A stretch of 64,000 nucleotides of DNA from Bemisia tabaci (lineage: Eukaryota; Arthropoda; Insecta; Hemiptera; Aleyrodidae): positions 46,517,022 through 46,581,021 of the forward strand of contig NC_092800.1 in the NCBI RefSeq assembly GCF_918797505.1, read 5' to 3'. Shown piece by piece: positions 23,414 through 37,309 of this stretch. The notes beneath the pieces are model-generated. The model made no database searches. It saw nothing but the letters and a program-made list of their open reading frames with translations, and was not told the DNA's origin. The first letter of the stretch is position 1. Every line of letters begins with the position of its first letter. The position numbers and the translations under genes are program-made.

Positions 23414-26400
23414 TTACGATAGTTCAAACCCTGTGTTACTAGTGATGGCATAACGGAGCTTTTCTCGCAAAGTGCTTTTTCGCTGATAGATTGGCAACTT
23501 CAAGAGATTGAAACAAGTTGCAGAGGTGGGAAGCCTATGTTGAAGATCTTTTTTCCTGATGGTGAAAAAACCTCGGATGATACTGCCAATCGTGTCACCT
23601 GTAACAGAAATAATTTTTTAGATTATAAATTGTGATAAAAATTTGTGATTGTTCACAAAAAAAGGAACCTTGGTGTCAAGGAACTTAAAATCCAGCTATT
23701 GGTGCCACTATTTAGAGAAGTTTATGTACATTTTATTAAATTAAAATTCCAAAAACTTCCAATTAAACTAGGACAACAGTAGAAGTTGCAGCTAAAAACC
23801 ATGGTTTACAGAGGGACCTGTTTAAAATTCTAATTTTGCATTTTCAGAGCTTAATATCGGATGATTTAAATACTACATAATGCCTAAATTTGCGAACTAA
23901 AATTGCAACTTTCACTAAATGACTAGCAACTTATTCTTTGGTATACTCCGGAGTTTTTCTTTTAAAAGCTCGAGTTCCAATTTTTAACCTACCTTAAGAA
24001 AATATGTTCATGTAACTTGCTCCTGTGCACAGAGGTATCTTCTTCTGTGTACGTTCAAAACATTTATTTCTAGGAGCAAGCCTCTTTGAAAGAAACTGTC
24101 ACTTCCAACAAAAGAAATTACTTACTTTTACATCAAAATAATTTGTCTTTTTTTTATCATTTATTTACTTGGGCATGAATGACCTAGGTACGGATGAAAT
24201 TCCATAATTGCCCTCACAAACTAAAGGACGCTGCGACCTTGTTTCAATTTCTTTCTTTTTTTTTTGGAAGAAATTATCCTTCTAAGAATTCTATGAAAAA
24301 ACCTGATTCCTGCTTCTCATTTAAAACATACTTTCCAGGTGATATGGTACAGTCATTCTGAAAAACCGATAAAGATTCTCTACTTTTGATTAAACAGAGC
24401 GTTAAAGAAAAATATGATGAGTTCTAGAATGGATTAACCGAGTTCTTGTTTAAAACATTGATTGCCATGTTGGCTAGTACTGACCAGCAATTACGATCAG
24501 CATGTTTTGAAGTTCTCGATTTTTGTGATCTGCAGGCTGTCCCAGTAAGTACATCATTGTAGCCGTAGTCAGAAGACTGTCTATGTGCATATTTTTCATA
24601 CAAGGTTCTGCAATTCATGCGTAAATCCAGGGCAGTTAACAGATGGACGTATTTCTATCAAACGAAACTAAGCGCCTTAGGGGGAGGAAGGGAGGGGGGG
24701 CTTGGATTGGCGGGTGTTGCGGAACGCGATGCTCGTTCCGTCCTATTATCGCAATAATTTTCCATGGCGCTTAGTTCCGTTTGACAGAACGCGCAATCCA
24801 GGATTCTAAAATCCTCAAAAGGAACTCAATTTGGTGCTAAGTTCCGTTTAACAGAAATACGTCCATATTAACATAGAGAAAAGGGACATTGATTTATGAG
24901 GGAGTCTCAACATGAAACAATGTTTTGTGGAATGACTCATTCTACAAAATTTAGTTGACGTAAAAAATACCTGTGTCTTCGTCATCTCGAACTTCCATGC
25001 AGCGGATCGAGAAAGGTGGCTCAAGGTGTGCAAAACCAAGGAGTGGAGGCTTTGAACAGGAAGTGACAAACTTCAGGAAGAGCTTACGTTCTTCTTCATT
25101 AAAGTCCTTGTTCAAGATATCCCATAACCACTGAATAACTCGATGTGAGTCGTGGAAGCCGCCTGAGTACTGCGTATGGCGTCTTAGATCGTTAAGATCT
25201 AGAGGCACATTATCCCCAGAGATCAACCTCTGAACCTGAAAATGTTTAAGTTGATCGATAAAAAATTCTTTGGCTTCGGAGATGAGACACAAAAGTGAAA
25301 AAGATCATATCCTATGAGTAAACAATTATTGACAGGTATAAATTGAAAGAAACATTGTGAAAATTCATTGAATGCTTGTTAATTGGGCTGTAGATGAATG
25401 CTGGGAACAAGCCATAAAAATTGAAAACTGCATTTAGGCAGTTCTAGATGACCTTAAATTGGTATATTTTGGGACAAAATCAATTCAAAATGAAAAAAAG
25501 AGGGTCATCTTGCATATGACATCATTGAATTTGTTGCAGTGATAGTTTTCTATTCGGAATGGGGTCAGAGTTTCAGGGTTTCCATAGCTTTTTCATTTTC
25601 TGATTCCTTTTCGCTTTCCTCTGACTCTAAAATTTTTTAATTTCCTGACTTTCCCTGACCCTCAGATAAAATTCCACGTAGATTTTTTTTCTTTTTATTT
25701 ATATGACTTACGTTAAACGCTGCTGGCAAAAGTCCCTGATTTTCCTTATGAACTCCCTGTTTTCCTTGACTTTCAAGGTTTTCCAGACGGCCAGGAGCCC
25801 TGAATTTTAGTAACTTTTAAAGTTGCTTTCTTAGTTATAATTTGAAAGATAAAATAGGTCTCTCTATTTATTTGGAGCTTGTTAAAAATGAATTTTAAAG
25901 AAAGTTTGATATGAGTAAACAACACCATTGCAATTGCTTAGTAGCAAGACATCAAGTATAAAATTGATGTGGCAACTCACTTCGGGTGTTGAGAAAATTG
26001 ACAGCCATTCTGGATTGATAATGCTGCGGAATCCTCGAATAAACGCAGCCGTTTGCTCTCGGATCTGTGTGTGCATACGAAAGTGAGCCATGAGGTGGAT
26101 GTAGTTGATCTTGTTCTGATTGGTCACCGCGACAGCCCTACCACCAGGCACCAGCTCGTGAGTCATGACCTTCCCTAGACAGTCTTCATCGGCAATGAAC
26201 GTAAGGTCTAATTCTGAAACGTCTCCTTTGTAGTGTTTGATGTAGGTCAAACTGCGGTAGAGCTCCTTGTCGAGTGATGGCAGCTCGTCCATGAAAGAGT
26301 ACAATGCCTGTTGCGTCTGACCAAGAACTTGACTCAGGAAGAAAGAGGCGAACGGGACATCTACAACAATACCCTGCGAAAAAGAGAAGGTGGAAAAATC

Positions 26401-29400
26401 AGGTCAGAATTTTCCCCGTCGGAGATTTTTTTCCAACTGATGAGAAGTACCCACAGGCTGAAAAATTAGATTCTTTCCAACACACTGCGACTTTGGAAGA
26501 AGGACTTGGGTGTCTTTTTTTTTTTTCAAAGAAATTAAATATATTTTAATACTTGAAAGAATTCCGGACAAAAAGTTAGGAATATGAAAAAATTTGGAAT
26601 TTTTCCGAAATGAAGAACTGAGGAGAAATCCGACTTTTCTGATTTTATTGCGACTCTCAAAAAAGTTTGGAGGATTAATGTAATGTTCCAAAAAACAACT
26701 GTGCTTTCCTAAATTTTAAGAAGATTCTAGATTCTGAGATTCCTGATTTTCTGCATCCTTTCTTGTAAACTATGCCCATTAACATGCATAAAACACAACA
26801 AAAACCATCAAGATTGCGATATTCTGTTCCAATCTCATTCATCCTCACCGGGTAACTACCATGGCTTTTAGTTTGGCCATTTTTAATTTTAGAGGGTTTT
26901 GTTTTTCTTTGTAAGTGTGAAATTTTAGCTTCATAAATGGAGATCACTTGGGGTTTCTTTGAGATCTTAATTGATATCTTTCTTTTAATCTTCATGAATT
27001 TTTTAACCTCATCATCAAGGAAGCAGAAAATAGGACAATATAATTCACAGGTGGTAACACGTTTACAGTGATTGTGCATAAAAAACAGAGAAAACAAAAA
27101 TAAACCTCATAGACTGCTTTGGCAAGCATTCGCCCAACAAATTCAAATAACTGCAAATGATTGTCTTGTAGTGAGGATGTGGGCGATGGATAAAGTCGCT
27201 CTTCAGCTGTTGCTCGGAATAGATTAAGTGATGGGTCAAACACTCGCTTTATTGTTTCTTCCAAGAATTCTAAAACATAAAAGAATCATATTTATCTTAA
27301 ATGCTCATAACAAGAGTACAGCAAACTATTGCTGATGATCAGAACACTGAAGTGCATTAGAGTACATTACTTAACTATGACTAAAAATCAATATCTCCAT
27401 TATTGGCAGATTGAAGTTTAATGGATTGGATACCTACTTACGATGATTTTATATGTTTTTGTTCGGGAAAGATGAATTCAATTGATGTTTCTTTGTCTTC
27501 AGCATTTTTTATGATGTCTCTGATACTTTTATATTCGTTTTAAACTCCTATCGCTACATCTTCATATTCACTTATCATTAATTTTTTGTTCTGGTTCACC
27601 CATACTTAAGACAAAATTAAATCTGAGAATATACATAGTATATGAAAAGTACTGCACCAATTACCATCGAACTTACATTTGGTTTTTTCCTTTTTTTTCA
27701 CAAAAAAAAAAGAAAACAGCACATGAAGGGGATCCAAGAGAAAGGAAAATTAAAGCAGAGGGCATTAAAGAAAGCTTGTTTTTTTAAAAAAAGTCTCCCT
27801 GATTGATTTTCGCCTCCTAAACAGATGCTTCTTCATTTTCAATCATTTGAAATATCTCCTAAAAATGCTTCCAATTTTTTGTGATCATCTCTAGAGGGGA
27901 CTATTTTTCAAATTTTTGATGATGACAAACCTTTGAAGACTCCATCACGATCAACCCCGGCTTCACTTAAACTCTGTTCATTGATGAATCGAACCCGTAT
28001 CACACCTTTCAATGACTGAGGAGGAAGAAGTGCCAATTGTCGGTACCCATCCTCTACCATTCGATTTCTGGAATAAAAAAACATTTTTTGTAAAATAAGA
28101 AAAATAAAGCCAAGCAGCAATTTTCCATAATAAATTTTCCATCATAAAATAATGATTAGTCACTAATCAAACATTCTCCGTTAACTCTGTTACATTCTCA
28201 TACATTTCAACAACAGTGCTGTCTCAGGATTTCTGCTCATACTCTATATTTCCAACAGAGAGAATTACTTAATATTTTTGTGAAACATTTTTTGAGAGTG
28301 TATTTTTGGCAGAGCAACGAAAATTTGAGGGAATACTAGACAATAAATAAGACTTGTTGCCTTTGGAAATATATGACACGGCAAGAAACCTGTAAAACTC
28401 CGATCTGAGATGCACATTTTCTTAGTTTTGCGATAGATAATTGATCATATTAGGATTTGATGTCTTATTTCTGATTACTTGACTCGCTGAACTTTGGAGG
28501 ATTTTCCCTCTTTTAGAGGGGACAATTTTTTTCCTTGGGGAAAGCTTTGAGCTTCCACATAAAAAAACTTTATGAATAATTATAAGAGGGATTTAACTGT
28601 TACCGACAAGATAAAATAAAACATTTAAAAAAGGACAATACGTACCGATGAACTGTTATCAAAGTTGAAACATAGGCTGAATCAGAAATACCTAGATGAC
28701 TCTTCTCATTCGCAACATATTTACGAAACAATTGGACCCTTTCAGAGTGAGGTAAAATGTGTGGAAGGTATTTGAGTAAAATCTGTGGAGGGGAAAAAGA
28801 GGTTTAAAGTTAAAATTCCTTTTCAATTTCTGACACTTTGACAATAGTTCCTACACTCATAAAACAGATTTATTGGTGTCATTGAAGGCATAGTATATGT
28901 ATTTATTTTTACGAATAATTTGCTTCTTTCTGATTTTCTCTCAGAGCTTTTGGATTTTATTGTTAGCCTGAAACTATGCTGGTTACAAACTATTGATTAT
29001 TCAGCTACCCATTCACGACTATTGATCGAAAAATGGCTGAGATTAGCGTTAGTTTATCGTTCTTTTCTAATGATCGGAACATTAGTGTGAATTGGTAACA
29101 TGACTGCAACTATTCTTAAAAAATTAAAGTTGTTAATAGCAAAAAAAGTGAGCCCACGACTCATACTCATCTCTTGTAAATCATACATAGCATAAATCTA
29201 TCTCCAATGCATATTACTGCGGCACTTTAAGGAACAGGAATGTTTTAATGAACTTGGACTTACTTGTGATGTTTTTTTGTTTTTGTCTAAATCATTCATG
29301 AAAGCGCTAACTTTCAGATCACGAATCAACCAATGCGAGGGCGGTGTGAAATTGCGGCGACAGTCCCGGCGGTATAATATCATCAATAAGCTGTGTGAAG

Positions 29401-32400
29401 AGTGGAACAGCCCGTCAGATAAGCTTAAATTTTTTGTGTCTGCAAAAAACCAAAACATTACATTACTGAGGCAGGAGGCTACTTAACCAATTTCATTTTT
29501 AACTGATACAAGAGAAATGAGGTAAGTCTGAGTTTCTAAAAACTCAACTCCTGAGATCATAAAGATCCCTGCTTCATAAAAAAATAAAGCTGAAGACACC
29601 AGTAAGGTTGTCACTTTATGTAGGGAATCCATGAGTCAAAATGCTTATTTTTACCCTACAATCATTGGAGCCCTGTTGATGTATTTTATGATATATCTCT
29701 GCAAAAAATTTTTTGCCTGAACGAAGAGGCACTTTTTCTTATGAAGCAAAAGTGTTCCTCCATAGAGGCCTTAATTCTAAGAGCTTAAATTGAGCTGAGG
29801 CGTTGATTTTAGACAAAACAGATAGCATCATTGAATCATTCACAAAATTCATCCGAGGAATACATACGCAAATTGAAAATCCTCCTCTGCAGGCGAAACC
29901 TCTATCTCATTCCGTCCAGAGACTCACCTATTTGTCCTTTCAAAGAATGCGTGAAGGATTTTTCAACGATTTACCGAGATCATTTAATTTTATTAAATTT
30001 TCTAATCTACCTTGAAATTGCAGGAATGTGTATCTCATTTGCAGAGCTTCAAAATCTCTGCTACCATTACTTTTTATCAAGGAAGAACAAACCAGTGCTA
30101 TTGCTTTAAATTTTCACTGAATATTTCTCACATTAAGGAACACTCAAGGAAGTTTACAAAAAATGACGATCAGTATTTTTCTTCTTGAAAATTAAAGTAT
30201 GATGGAAAGTCTTCGACGTCGCAAACCAAGATACCCACTCCTGCAGGTTCAAGGGGTATAATTTGGGTCAAGACTCCTGGCATGAAATGAAAATTAACTA
30301 AGATCTGTTTGATTCATTAGGATGAGTCTAAAATTTATTGATACAAAAGGCAAAGACTTAAAGAACAGGCAATTGATCATTTTCACTCAAGTGACATGTT
30401 TAGATGGATAGGTAAAATTGACTCACCGAAGAAATTGTTTGAAATCGCTTTGAAGAGAAACAAGTTAAGGAAACTGGAGAGGAATGTTAAATCGACTAGA
30501 GTAAAAGGTTGCTGATGCTCATACATTTCGACATCATCTAATATGCTGGAAAAAATATTGAATTTAATTGATGAGTACAGATGATCTAAATAGGTATTCA
30601 AGTGAAAAATAGTCAAGTAAAAATTGAAAGTATTACACACAGAATTGAATAAACTAATGTATTGAAATCTTTTTTAGAACCCTACATTTGCTATTTCATT
30701 GGATGTCATAGTGAATGTAAACATTTTTTCCTAGCAAACGTAGAATCGAACAACTGAAATTGGATATTAACCTTATTAAGTAGGTAAACAAATTTTAATT
30801 CATGGAAAATGTTCAAAGTCTCAAATAGTGTATAAATTTTTCTTCATTTTCCATTTGCTCTTTCAAACAGTTTTAAATATTCCTAAAAACTAAAAGAAAA
30901 AAAAAAATAAAATGATGTAAAGATCCAAACTTCCTTAAAAAATGAGAAAAGTAAGGGGAAATATTTCCAAATATTCTTATTCTGAGTTTAAAGTACAGTA
31001 TACTGCTGCGCGAAATGATCATCTAGAATGTTTAACCAATTTTCTTCTTGATAGGTAAGTTTTAAAATGTCATTAGAAACAGACTTCTTCTTTCACATTT
31101 TCCACCAACCAAAAAAAAAATTTGATTTTTCAATGATCATTTTCTACTTTATCTCCACTATAATCACTTTTGTATTTTATTGTAATATTTTTTTGTACTC
31201 TTGGTTCAATGGTAGTTTTTTTTATTCTCTATTAGTTTAATGAATGAAACAAAAAATTTAGAAAATAAATGAATATCTTTGAATGAAAAGTATAGTTTGA
31301 TGATACTTACGTAACATAGTGCGACATGCACTCACAAAATAGGATAAGAAAGCCGAATTCTGGAGCGGTGCATTTTGAATTCATTGCTAATAGCTCAAGA
31401 AAATTTTTTAAGCCACAGTTTGGACCCAACGAAACAAGAAACTTCCACATTAAATGAAGAACATTGTCTTGATAGCAGAGACCTGCCAAGTAACCAGAAA
31501 TAATACAATTTTATTAGAAACTGACAATGATCATTGCCACATAAAACTTCAAAATAAGAAATTTCAGGTAGAAACACATTTGATATTTGCGTATTAGTGG
31601 TTCATTAATCTACTTGAATAATATAAATAAGACATGATTGGAAAATGTACCTGATAAAATGTCCAGTTTTAGCTGAGTCAAGGTCGTTATCGTTGTGTAA
31701 TATAAGGATGATATTTGAGCGACTTTGACAACTTCTGGGTTTCCGAGCTTGTTTTTGTAGTTTTTTCCATTACTGTTTCGCTTGGATTCCAAGGCTCTTC
31801 TGTAATGCACAAGGAAATAATACGTTGAAACCAACAGCAAATTAAAGTAAAAGAGGGTATGATTATTGTTCATTTGCACTTGTGCGTAGGGAAATTTTCA
31901 TGAGATGCTTGAACATACAATGGTATTTATGTAATAGCACGGAATGGTCTTCACAGCTCTGAGAATAAAAGTTGAAGCGATGATTTCAAAAAGGTACCAA
32001 TTCTAAAAAAATCTGAGGTGACTCGAAGATGGCTTATTAGAATTTTAGCTCTCCTTCGAGACAGCGAAGAGGGATTCTCGCTTCATTTTTGCCCTCTCAT
32101 CTCTCTCCTACATGCTGTACAACTGTTGACTATGCTAATCCCCTGATTTTCAGGCGCTTATTCCCTGATGAGAAATCAAAGTTTCTTCCCACCTCTCCAG
32201 AAGTGTCTTGAGAAGACCTACCAATATGATTCTCCTGAGTTTCCTGAAAGTTTCCATTCCCTAATGAATCCCATTTTCCTGGTAGTAGACACCATTATAA
32301 AAACTCAAATTTGAAAAAAATTGGACTCGAATTCTTTTCAAAATAAGCGCTTCAATTGAGGAATCTAAGAAATTAAATCAAAGAACTTTATTCTATACTC

Positions 32401-35400
32401 ATTGAAGTATGGTCTTCAGTGACTATGGAGTGAGATTTCACAAATATTCCCGAGCTAAGGCTGCCCTCTATTCTTACAGATATTGTAATATGTCCTATTG
32501 CATTTCACATGCCAGAAATTTTTCTTGATTTAAGGGTTTTCAGAGTTTGTTTTATGCTGCATAATTCTCACCGTCAACTTCTCGACACCGAAAATCCCCT
32601 TGGCAAGAACACCCGGTTGAACTGTTACATATTTATGTACTTGATAGAAGAACCGATGTTAGAACATCCATTAACTTATGATTACATGTAGGACATGAAT
32701 AATAATCTTACATGATAATATTCGAGGAGGGCGGAGGCGGAGGTAACTCAACAGCAACTTCACCAACTTCAAGAGCCTCTCTGAGTGCAACTCCCAAAAG
32801 AGCAGAGATTAATGGCTGTGACCAGAGCAGAAATAGTTGAGCCCTGACATGCGGCATTGCTTCCCGCAAGCTTGGATCAATCGGTTGTGAAAACCACCCG
32901 AGGATGGGATGCCAGTGAGTCAAATTGGACTGCTTCGACACGACATAGTTTTTGCAGTTTTGAAGAAGATTGTTGATGACCACCTGTAAATTTGTGTTTT
33001 GATTAAAATCATTACTGAATCTAACAAGTAAGAGTTTGGTAAGAGCCATGAATTTGTTTTTAAACAAGCAAAGGGCATAAAGAAAGACAAGCCATGGATA
33101 AGAAAATTAATTAATTCAAGTTGTTAAAAAAACTAGTGTTGCTTGCTTTGCATTGAGAATTCTAGCAAAATAAATAAACAAGAACATAAATATACACTAT
33201 ATCAGTTGTGGGATCTGTAATTGACTTAATCAGTGTTTTCAATACATCTGAACGGTATTTTCAAACTATATGTTCCGTGAATCCTCTTTCAGGTAAAATT
33301 TAATTTGAATACAAAAGGAGTAATGCGGTGTTTCAAGTCAAACCTTGTCTAGCAGACCATTATTGATTGGAGAAAAAATCATTGTTCCTGTTATCATTTG
33401 TTATTGATAAAATAAAAAACTGAAAAACTTACTGTGAAAGCTGGATACAGATTGGACCCCGAAAGTGAACTTTTGTACAAATACACAAGATGAATTAAAT
33501 TTCCTATCAAGCACAGTGCGTAGCTTGCTTCCAAGGAATCAAAAACAGTTTGCATTTCTTGGGGTGAGCTCAAAAACTCCAGACATCGTTCGAGCGTTCT
33601 ATGACTTTGCAATGTGTTCAGATACTGTGGAGAAAAGAGTAAGTACTGTTAATGCAAATTTTCAATCAAACCTGGACGCTTAAAGAAGCCTTCTCAATAT
33701 AAAAAAGTAACATTTAACTAAGATAAAAATTCACAAAAGATATTTAACAGAGGTTTCTGAGAATATTTCTGCTTAGAAAAGGATATTGCTGATCCATGGC
33801 TTCAGTGACGGATTTTTGAGCATTCTTAAAACCTGTCACCACTAAGGATTGAACCTAAGACCTCAGGGCAAGCAGCCAATTGCCTTAGCTACTACACCAG
33901 CAAGGCTGGCTACTGAAATTCGAAAAATACATACAGAGCCTCTGATTTTTTGCAGAGGGTTCTGTATTTAAAAGGGATCCACATTTATACGTTTTCTACA
34001 GCCTTGGGTAGCGAAAGCTTAATATAAATTCAGTGTCTCTTACATCTTAAAATTATGAAATAGGATTTGAAAACTTGATTACTTGCCTCTGGAGCAAGAT
34101 CTCTAATGTGAGAAACTAAAGCAGGTACACTTAAAATTTGTACAAGGAAAATGGAAACTAGATTATCGCTTAGGTTCGAAGAAAATAGTGGTCGAGTTGC
34201 GAGGGTCAATAGTGCGGATAAAGAGATATTGGTCAGCACTACTTTTGACCGTGATAATCCTCTCATCAAAAGTGTCTGGAACATAAAACATTAATCAGAA
34301 TCAGTATACCTCATTTTGTGGTATCTCAAAACTTGAAAGGTGCTAGTTCTTATTACATAGTGAGTACACAGGTGCAGAAACTTTATGACACAACAAAGAG
34401 CCTGGTCGCATATCTGTCATGTGACATTAGAAAAATCCCCCAGTGTCTACAGGAAAAGTAGGATAATCCCTGGGGAAATAAGAAAAATTGGGGACATCCT
34501 TAAATTTATTATTTTTTTAAAACTTTGCATCCACACTTAATGAGAATTAAAGCTCAAATCTCCTGTTTCCATTCAGAGGATGGTTCATTCACACTGCACA
34601 CTTTACCAGGGTGTCTACCAAAACAGGCTGGCCAAAAATCAGTACTTTTACAGTGCTTTTTCAGTACATTCCTCAGAAATACAATGCCATCTCAACAGAA
34701 AAATTCAGTGCTTCTTCAATGCTTCCAATTGACGAAATTCGAAGAATTTCAAAAATTTGAAACTCTGGCTCAAATTGCGACAATAATGACAAAAAATGAA
34801 AAAAATTCCACACCTATTTGTAGAATATCCGCACTTTTTTGGTACTTCTGGGCTACCCTTAAAAAATCAGTACCTTTCTGGACTTTCCGGGAATTTCGGA
34901 CCTGCAGACACTCTGTTTACACTAGAGGAAATTTGATCACACATATTCAATTTACGGAGTTGAGAATCTAGACTCACCTTTAAAGTGGTATAAAATCCAT
35001 GAGAAACAAGATGACCCATAATATTAGCGCACAACTGGTTCATGCCTGGTCTTAATTTTTCAAAATTCGGATGTGCCAGGGCCACCCAGGTATTTGTAGA
35101 AGTGTAGGCTACTAAGGTGTGTAAGAAGCAAATGATAGTTTTCTTATCGGCGCTGGACTCTGGGTGAAGTTCCTCGAGATATGTACAGCAAATTGAGAGG
35201 ATCTTCTTGATCTGGTCAATCCATGAAAGTGCATATTCTTTATTCATGGGTACGCCAATGTAGCTGAACTTGACAGACTCAGATTTCAGGCTTACGACCA
35301 AGTATCTAGAATAGAGTGACAAATAAAATAATAGATATTGATATGTAAATGAGTTGAACATTGTTGAAAAAAAGTGAAAACACTACATGAGACAGAGTTT

Positions 35401-37309
35401 GAGAAAACAAATATAAGGTTAATGTTCACATTTTTTTGAGCTTAAGTAAATGAATCACAATCAGAGTCAAAATTATCGATTTTTTTCCTTCTTTGGTCAA
35501 TAAAAGGTAGAAATACCCTCAAGAACACTGGGTCAAAACTTCAAATTGAGGATTGTATCAATTTTTTGCATAAAGAACGCAAGTTTATGGGAATACTTAA
35601 AAAATGCCACTTTTATACAAATGAATTATGCAAGTACGGAAAATATCTGTCTGAAAAATTTAATAGATTGGATTCAAACCTTTCAAAAATGCCACAGACT
35701 GTCCAATTTTGTAGAAATAAATCACTGAGAAAATCTCACGAAAATTTTGGTAGATTAAGTTGGTGAATGGTAAAAAATTCTGTGTTTTTTCCACGAGAAT
35801 TAATTTGGTTGTCCAGATGTCCATCCATACAAGAATAAACGGTTCTTTGCACGTTTGAAACATTACAACAGACTTACACTCTAGTGCAAAAAATCTTCTC
35901 AATTGCGTTGGCAAATATTGTTCAATCTGTGTAAATAGAATGTGACAAGGGCCACAAATGGACTAAAACTCAAGCTAGAGAAAATTCTAGATCCATCCTG
36001 GCTTTGGCGCAGCTAATCCAGTTATTTTATAACTGGATATCAAGGGAAAACAGTGCGGTGGCTCCACTAAGTATGTAACCTGTAATTTCTAAGGAAAAGA
36101 AATTACTATTTCTGGCTCTTTCCATGGACAATATATGTGACATTAGTTCTCCTGTGCAGGTATGCACTTTTATTGCTGAGCCAGAAATTAGTAGTTTCTT
36201 GTTGCAAAATGTGATCCAAATGTACAACACCCTAGGCATGTCAAGAATTCCTGTACATCAATAGATCCAAACATTTTAGTTTTTTTTTTCTATGACTCTT
36301 CAAAACGGATGGATGTTTATTACAACAGCATGAGCTGCAAATAATCGTTAAATTTCCCATATCTAGTACAATTAGAAGCAGGAAAAAGCCAAAACAGACT
36401 TACTTGCACAGTTTTTCAAAACGTTGTTTATCTCTCTCTTTCTTCCAAACTGAAAGAAATCTTGAGAAGACCCTATACAGCGATAAAGATGGCTTCTTCC
36501 AAGTATCTTGGATATCAGGAGCATTTTCATCAAATTCATCCCTGATAAATACGAAACAAAACTTCATGATAATGATGCAAGGAGGAATAATACGTAAGTT
36601 TGCTTTACAAAAGATAAGATATCGATAGATTTTTTTTATTTCTCAGATCAACAAAGGAATCAACTGGTTGATCGATTGAAGATTCAGCTTGTTGATCCAC
36701 AAAAGATGGGATGACTCAACTGGTGGACCCATAATAGTCTTTGCCCTCAGTTCAGCATTGGTACCCATTAGAGTTCATTTTTCTACTCCAATAAATGCTA
36801 ATTTTTGGAATTTTCAATCTTGATTAGTCTATAGAATAGTGTGGATTCAGCACCAGCACATTTCTGCCGTCCTGTTACTTGCAGTTTTCAGGCCACAATC
36901 TCATTGTTTTTTTTGTTTTTTTTTTTCCTTCAATCAGTTTATTGACACTTTTAAGTATTTGACTGGTTGACTGACCACCAAATCCTGCAAGATGGTCTCC
37001 CAAAGACCAGATAAGTACATTTGCCTCTCTCCAATCAATCTAGCGGGTCATTTCTTGAGAGAAATTTAGTGTCTTTAAAACCTTCATTAAAAGAAAATTG
37101 GAAAAAATCCTATTGAGATTGGGTTTGGAGTTCAGTCAAGGCAGTCCTACTTACAGTATGGTTTTTGTGAAACTGTTCCTTGCAGACCATCCTCTGACGT
37201 GTGCTTGAATGCGGACGGCAGCTTCCTCCCGCTTCTTTTCAAAAGCTCGCTCAGCTCGAGCTGCTTTTGTTTGCTCTAGAAAAGTCTGTTTTGGGTCCTT
37301 CTCAAACAT
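23414..37309 (-). CDS. UBE3B: Ubiquitin-protein ligase E3B (UBE3B-type HECT ligase), complete, 16 coding exons
   Basis: HECT-class E3 ligase that takes ubiquitin from an E2 onto its own cysteine and passes it to substrates. Coding exons, in transcript order: 37309-37155, 36541-36404, 35305-34978, 34275-34087, 33624-33433, 32983-32712, 31799-31651, 31482-31311, 30545-30427, 29439-29264, 28782-28646, 28067-27931, 27269-27106, 26373-25981, 25235-24971, 23598-23414. They total 3171 nt and give 1056 residues (human UBE3B has 1068). An IQ motif ([12 protein letters not shown]) lies near residues 30-48. The HECT region runs from about residue 676 to the end, with [25 protein letters not shown] and the catalytic Cys1024 in [12 protein letters not shown], 33 residues from the C-terminus as in human. 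It ends GFELS. All junctions are GT-AG except intron 4, which is GC-AG. The start ATG fits the family's N-terminal length. A polyadenylation signal AATAAA lies on the minus strand at 23326-23321, about 90 nt after the stop. The 5' UTR exon is not identified. Confidence 0.95.
24643..24866. mobile_element. Small inverted-repeat element, UBE3B intron 15, flanked by TTAACA
   Basis: A 224-bp element with ends ATGGACGTATTTCT and AGAAATACGTCCAT. Each end continues with an AAACG(G)AACT(T)A block. A second internal inverted copy, GGCGCTTAGTTCCGTTTGAC, lies at about 24766-24785. TTAACA occurs on both sides, one base out from each end (24636-24641 and 24868-24873), which is a possible target duplication. 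Confidence 0.65.
25576..25803. repeat. Degraded CCCTGA-rich repeat, UBE3B intron 14
   Basis: Starts CAGGGTTTCCATAG and ends near CCAGGAGCCCTG. It is filled with TTTCCTGACTTTCCCTGACC-like runs that resemble the interior of MITE family A. Too diverged to assign firmly. Confidence 0.4.
33826..33912 (-). mobile_element. tRNA-derived SINE head, UBE3B intron 4
   Basis: Read on the minus strand: GCTGGTGTAGTAGCTAAGGC (A-box-like) and GGTTCAATCCTTAG (B-box), with the same spacing and wording as the full SINE at 52948. It lacks a recognisable body and tail, so it is truncated or a separate short subfamily. Confidence 0.7.
34607..34915. mobile_element. MITE family B, copy 1 (TIR CAGGGTGTCTACC), UBE3B intron 3
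   Basis: A 309-bp non-coding element. Left end CAGGGTGTCTACCAAAACAG, right end TGCAGACACTCTG. A 5-bp TTTAC flanks both sides (34602-34606 and 34916-34920) and may be the target duplication. The interior shares AAACAGGCTGGCCAAA and TTTCAGTACATTCC with copy 2 in AAR2 intron 2. Confidence 0.7.
36045..36222. mobile_element. Palindromic MITE family D, copy 4, UBE3B intron 2
   Basis: Carries TACTATTTCTGGCTCTTTCC on the left and TGCTGAGCCAGAAATTAGTA then TTGCAAAATGTGATCC on the right. More diverged than copies 2, 3 and 5. A detached GCCACAAATGGACT fragment at 35951 matches the left flank of copy 2. Confidence 0.55.
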
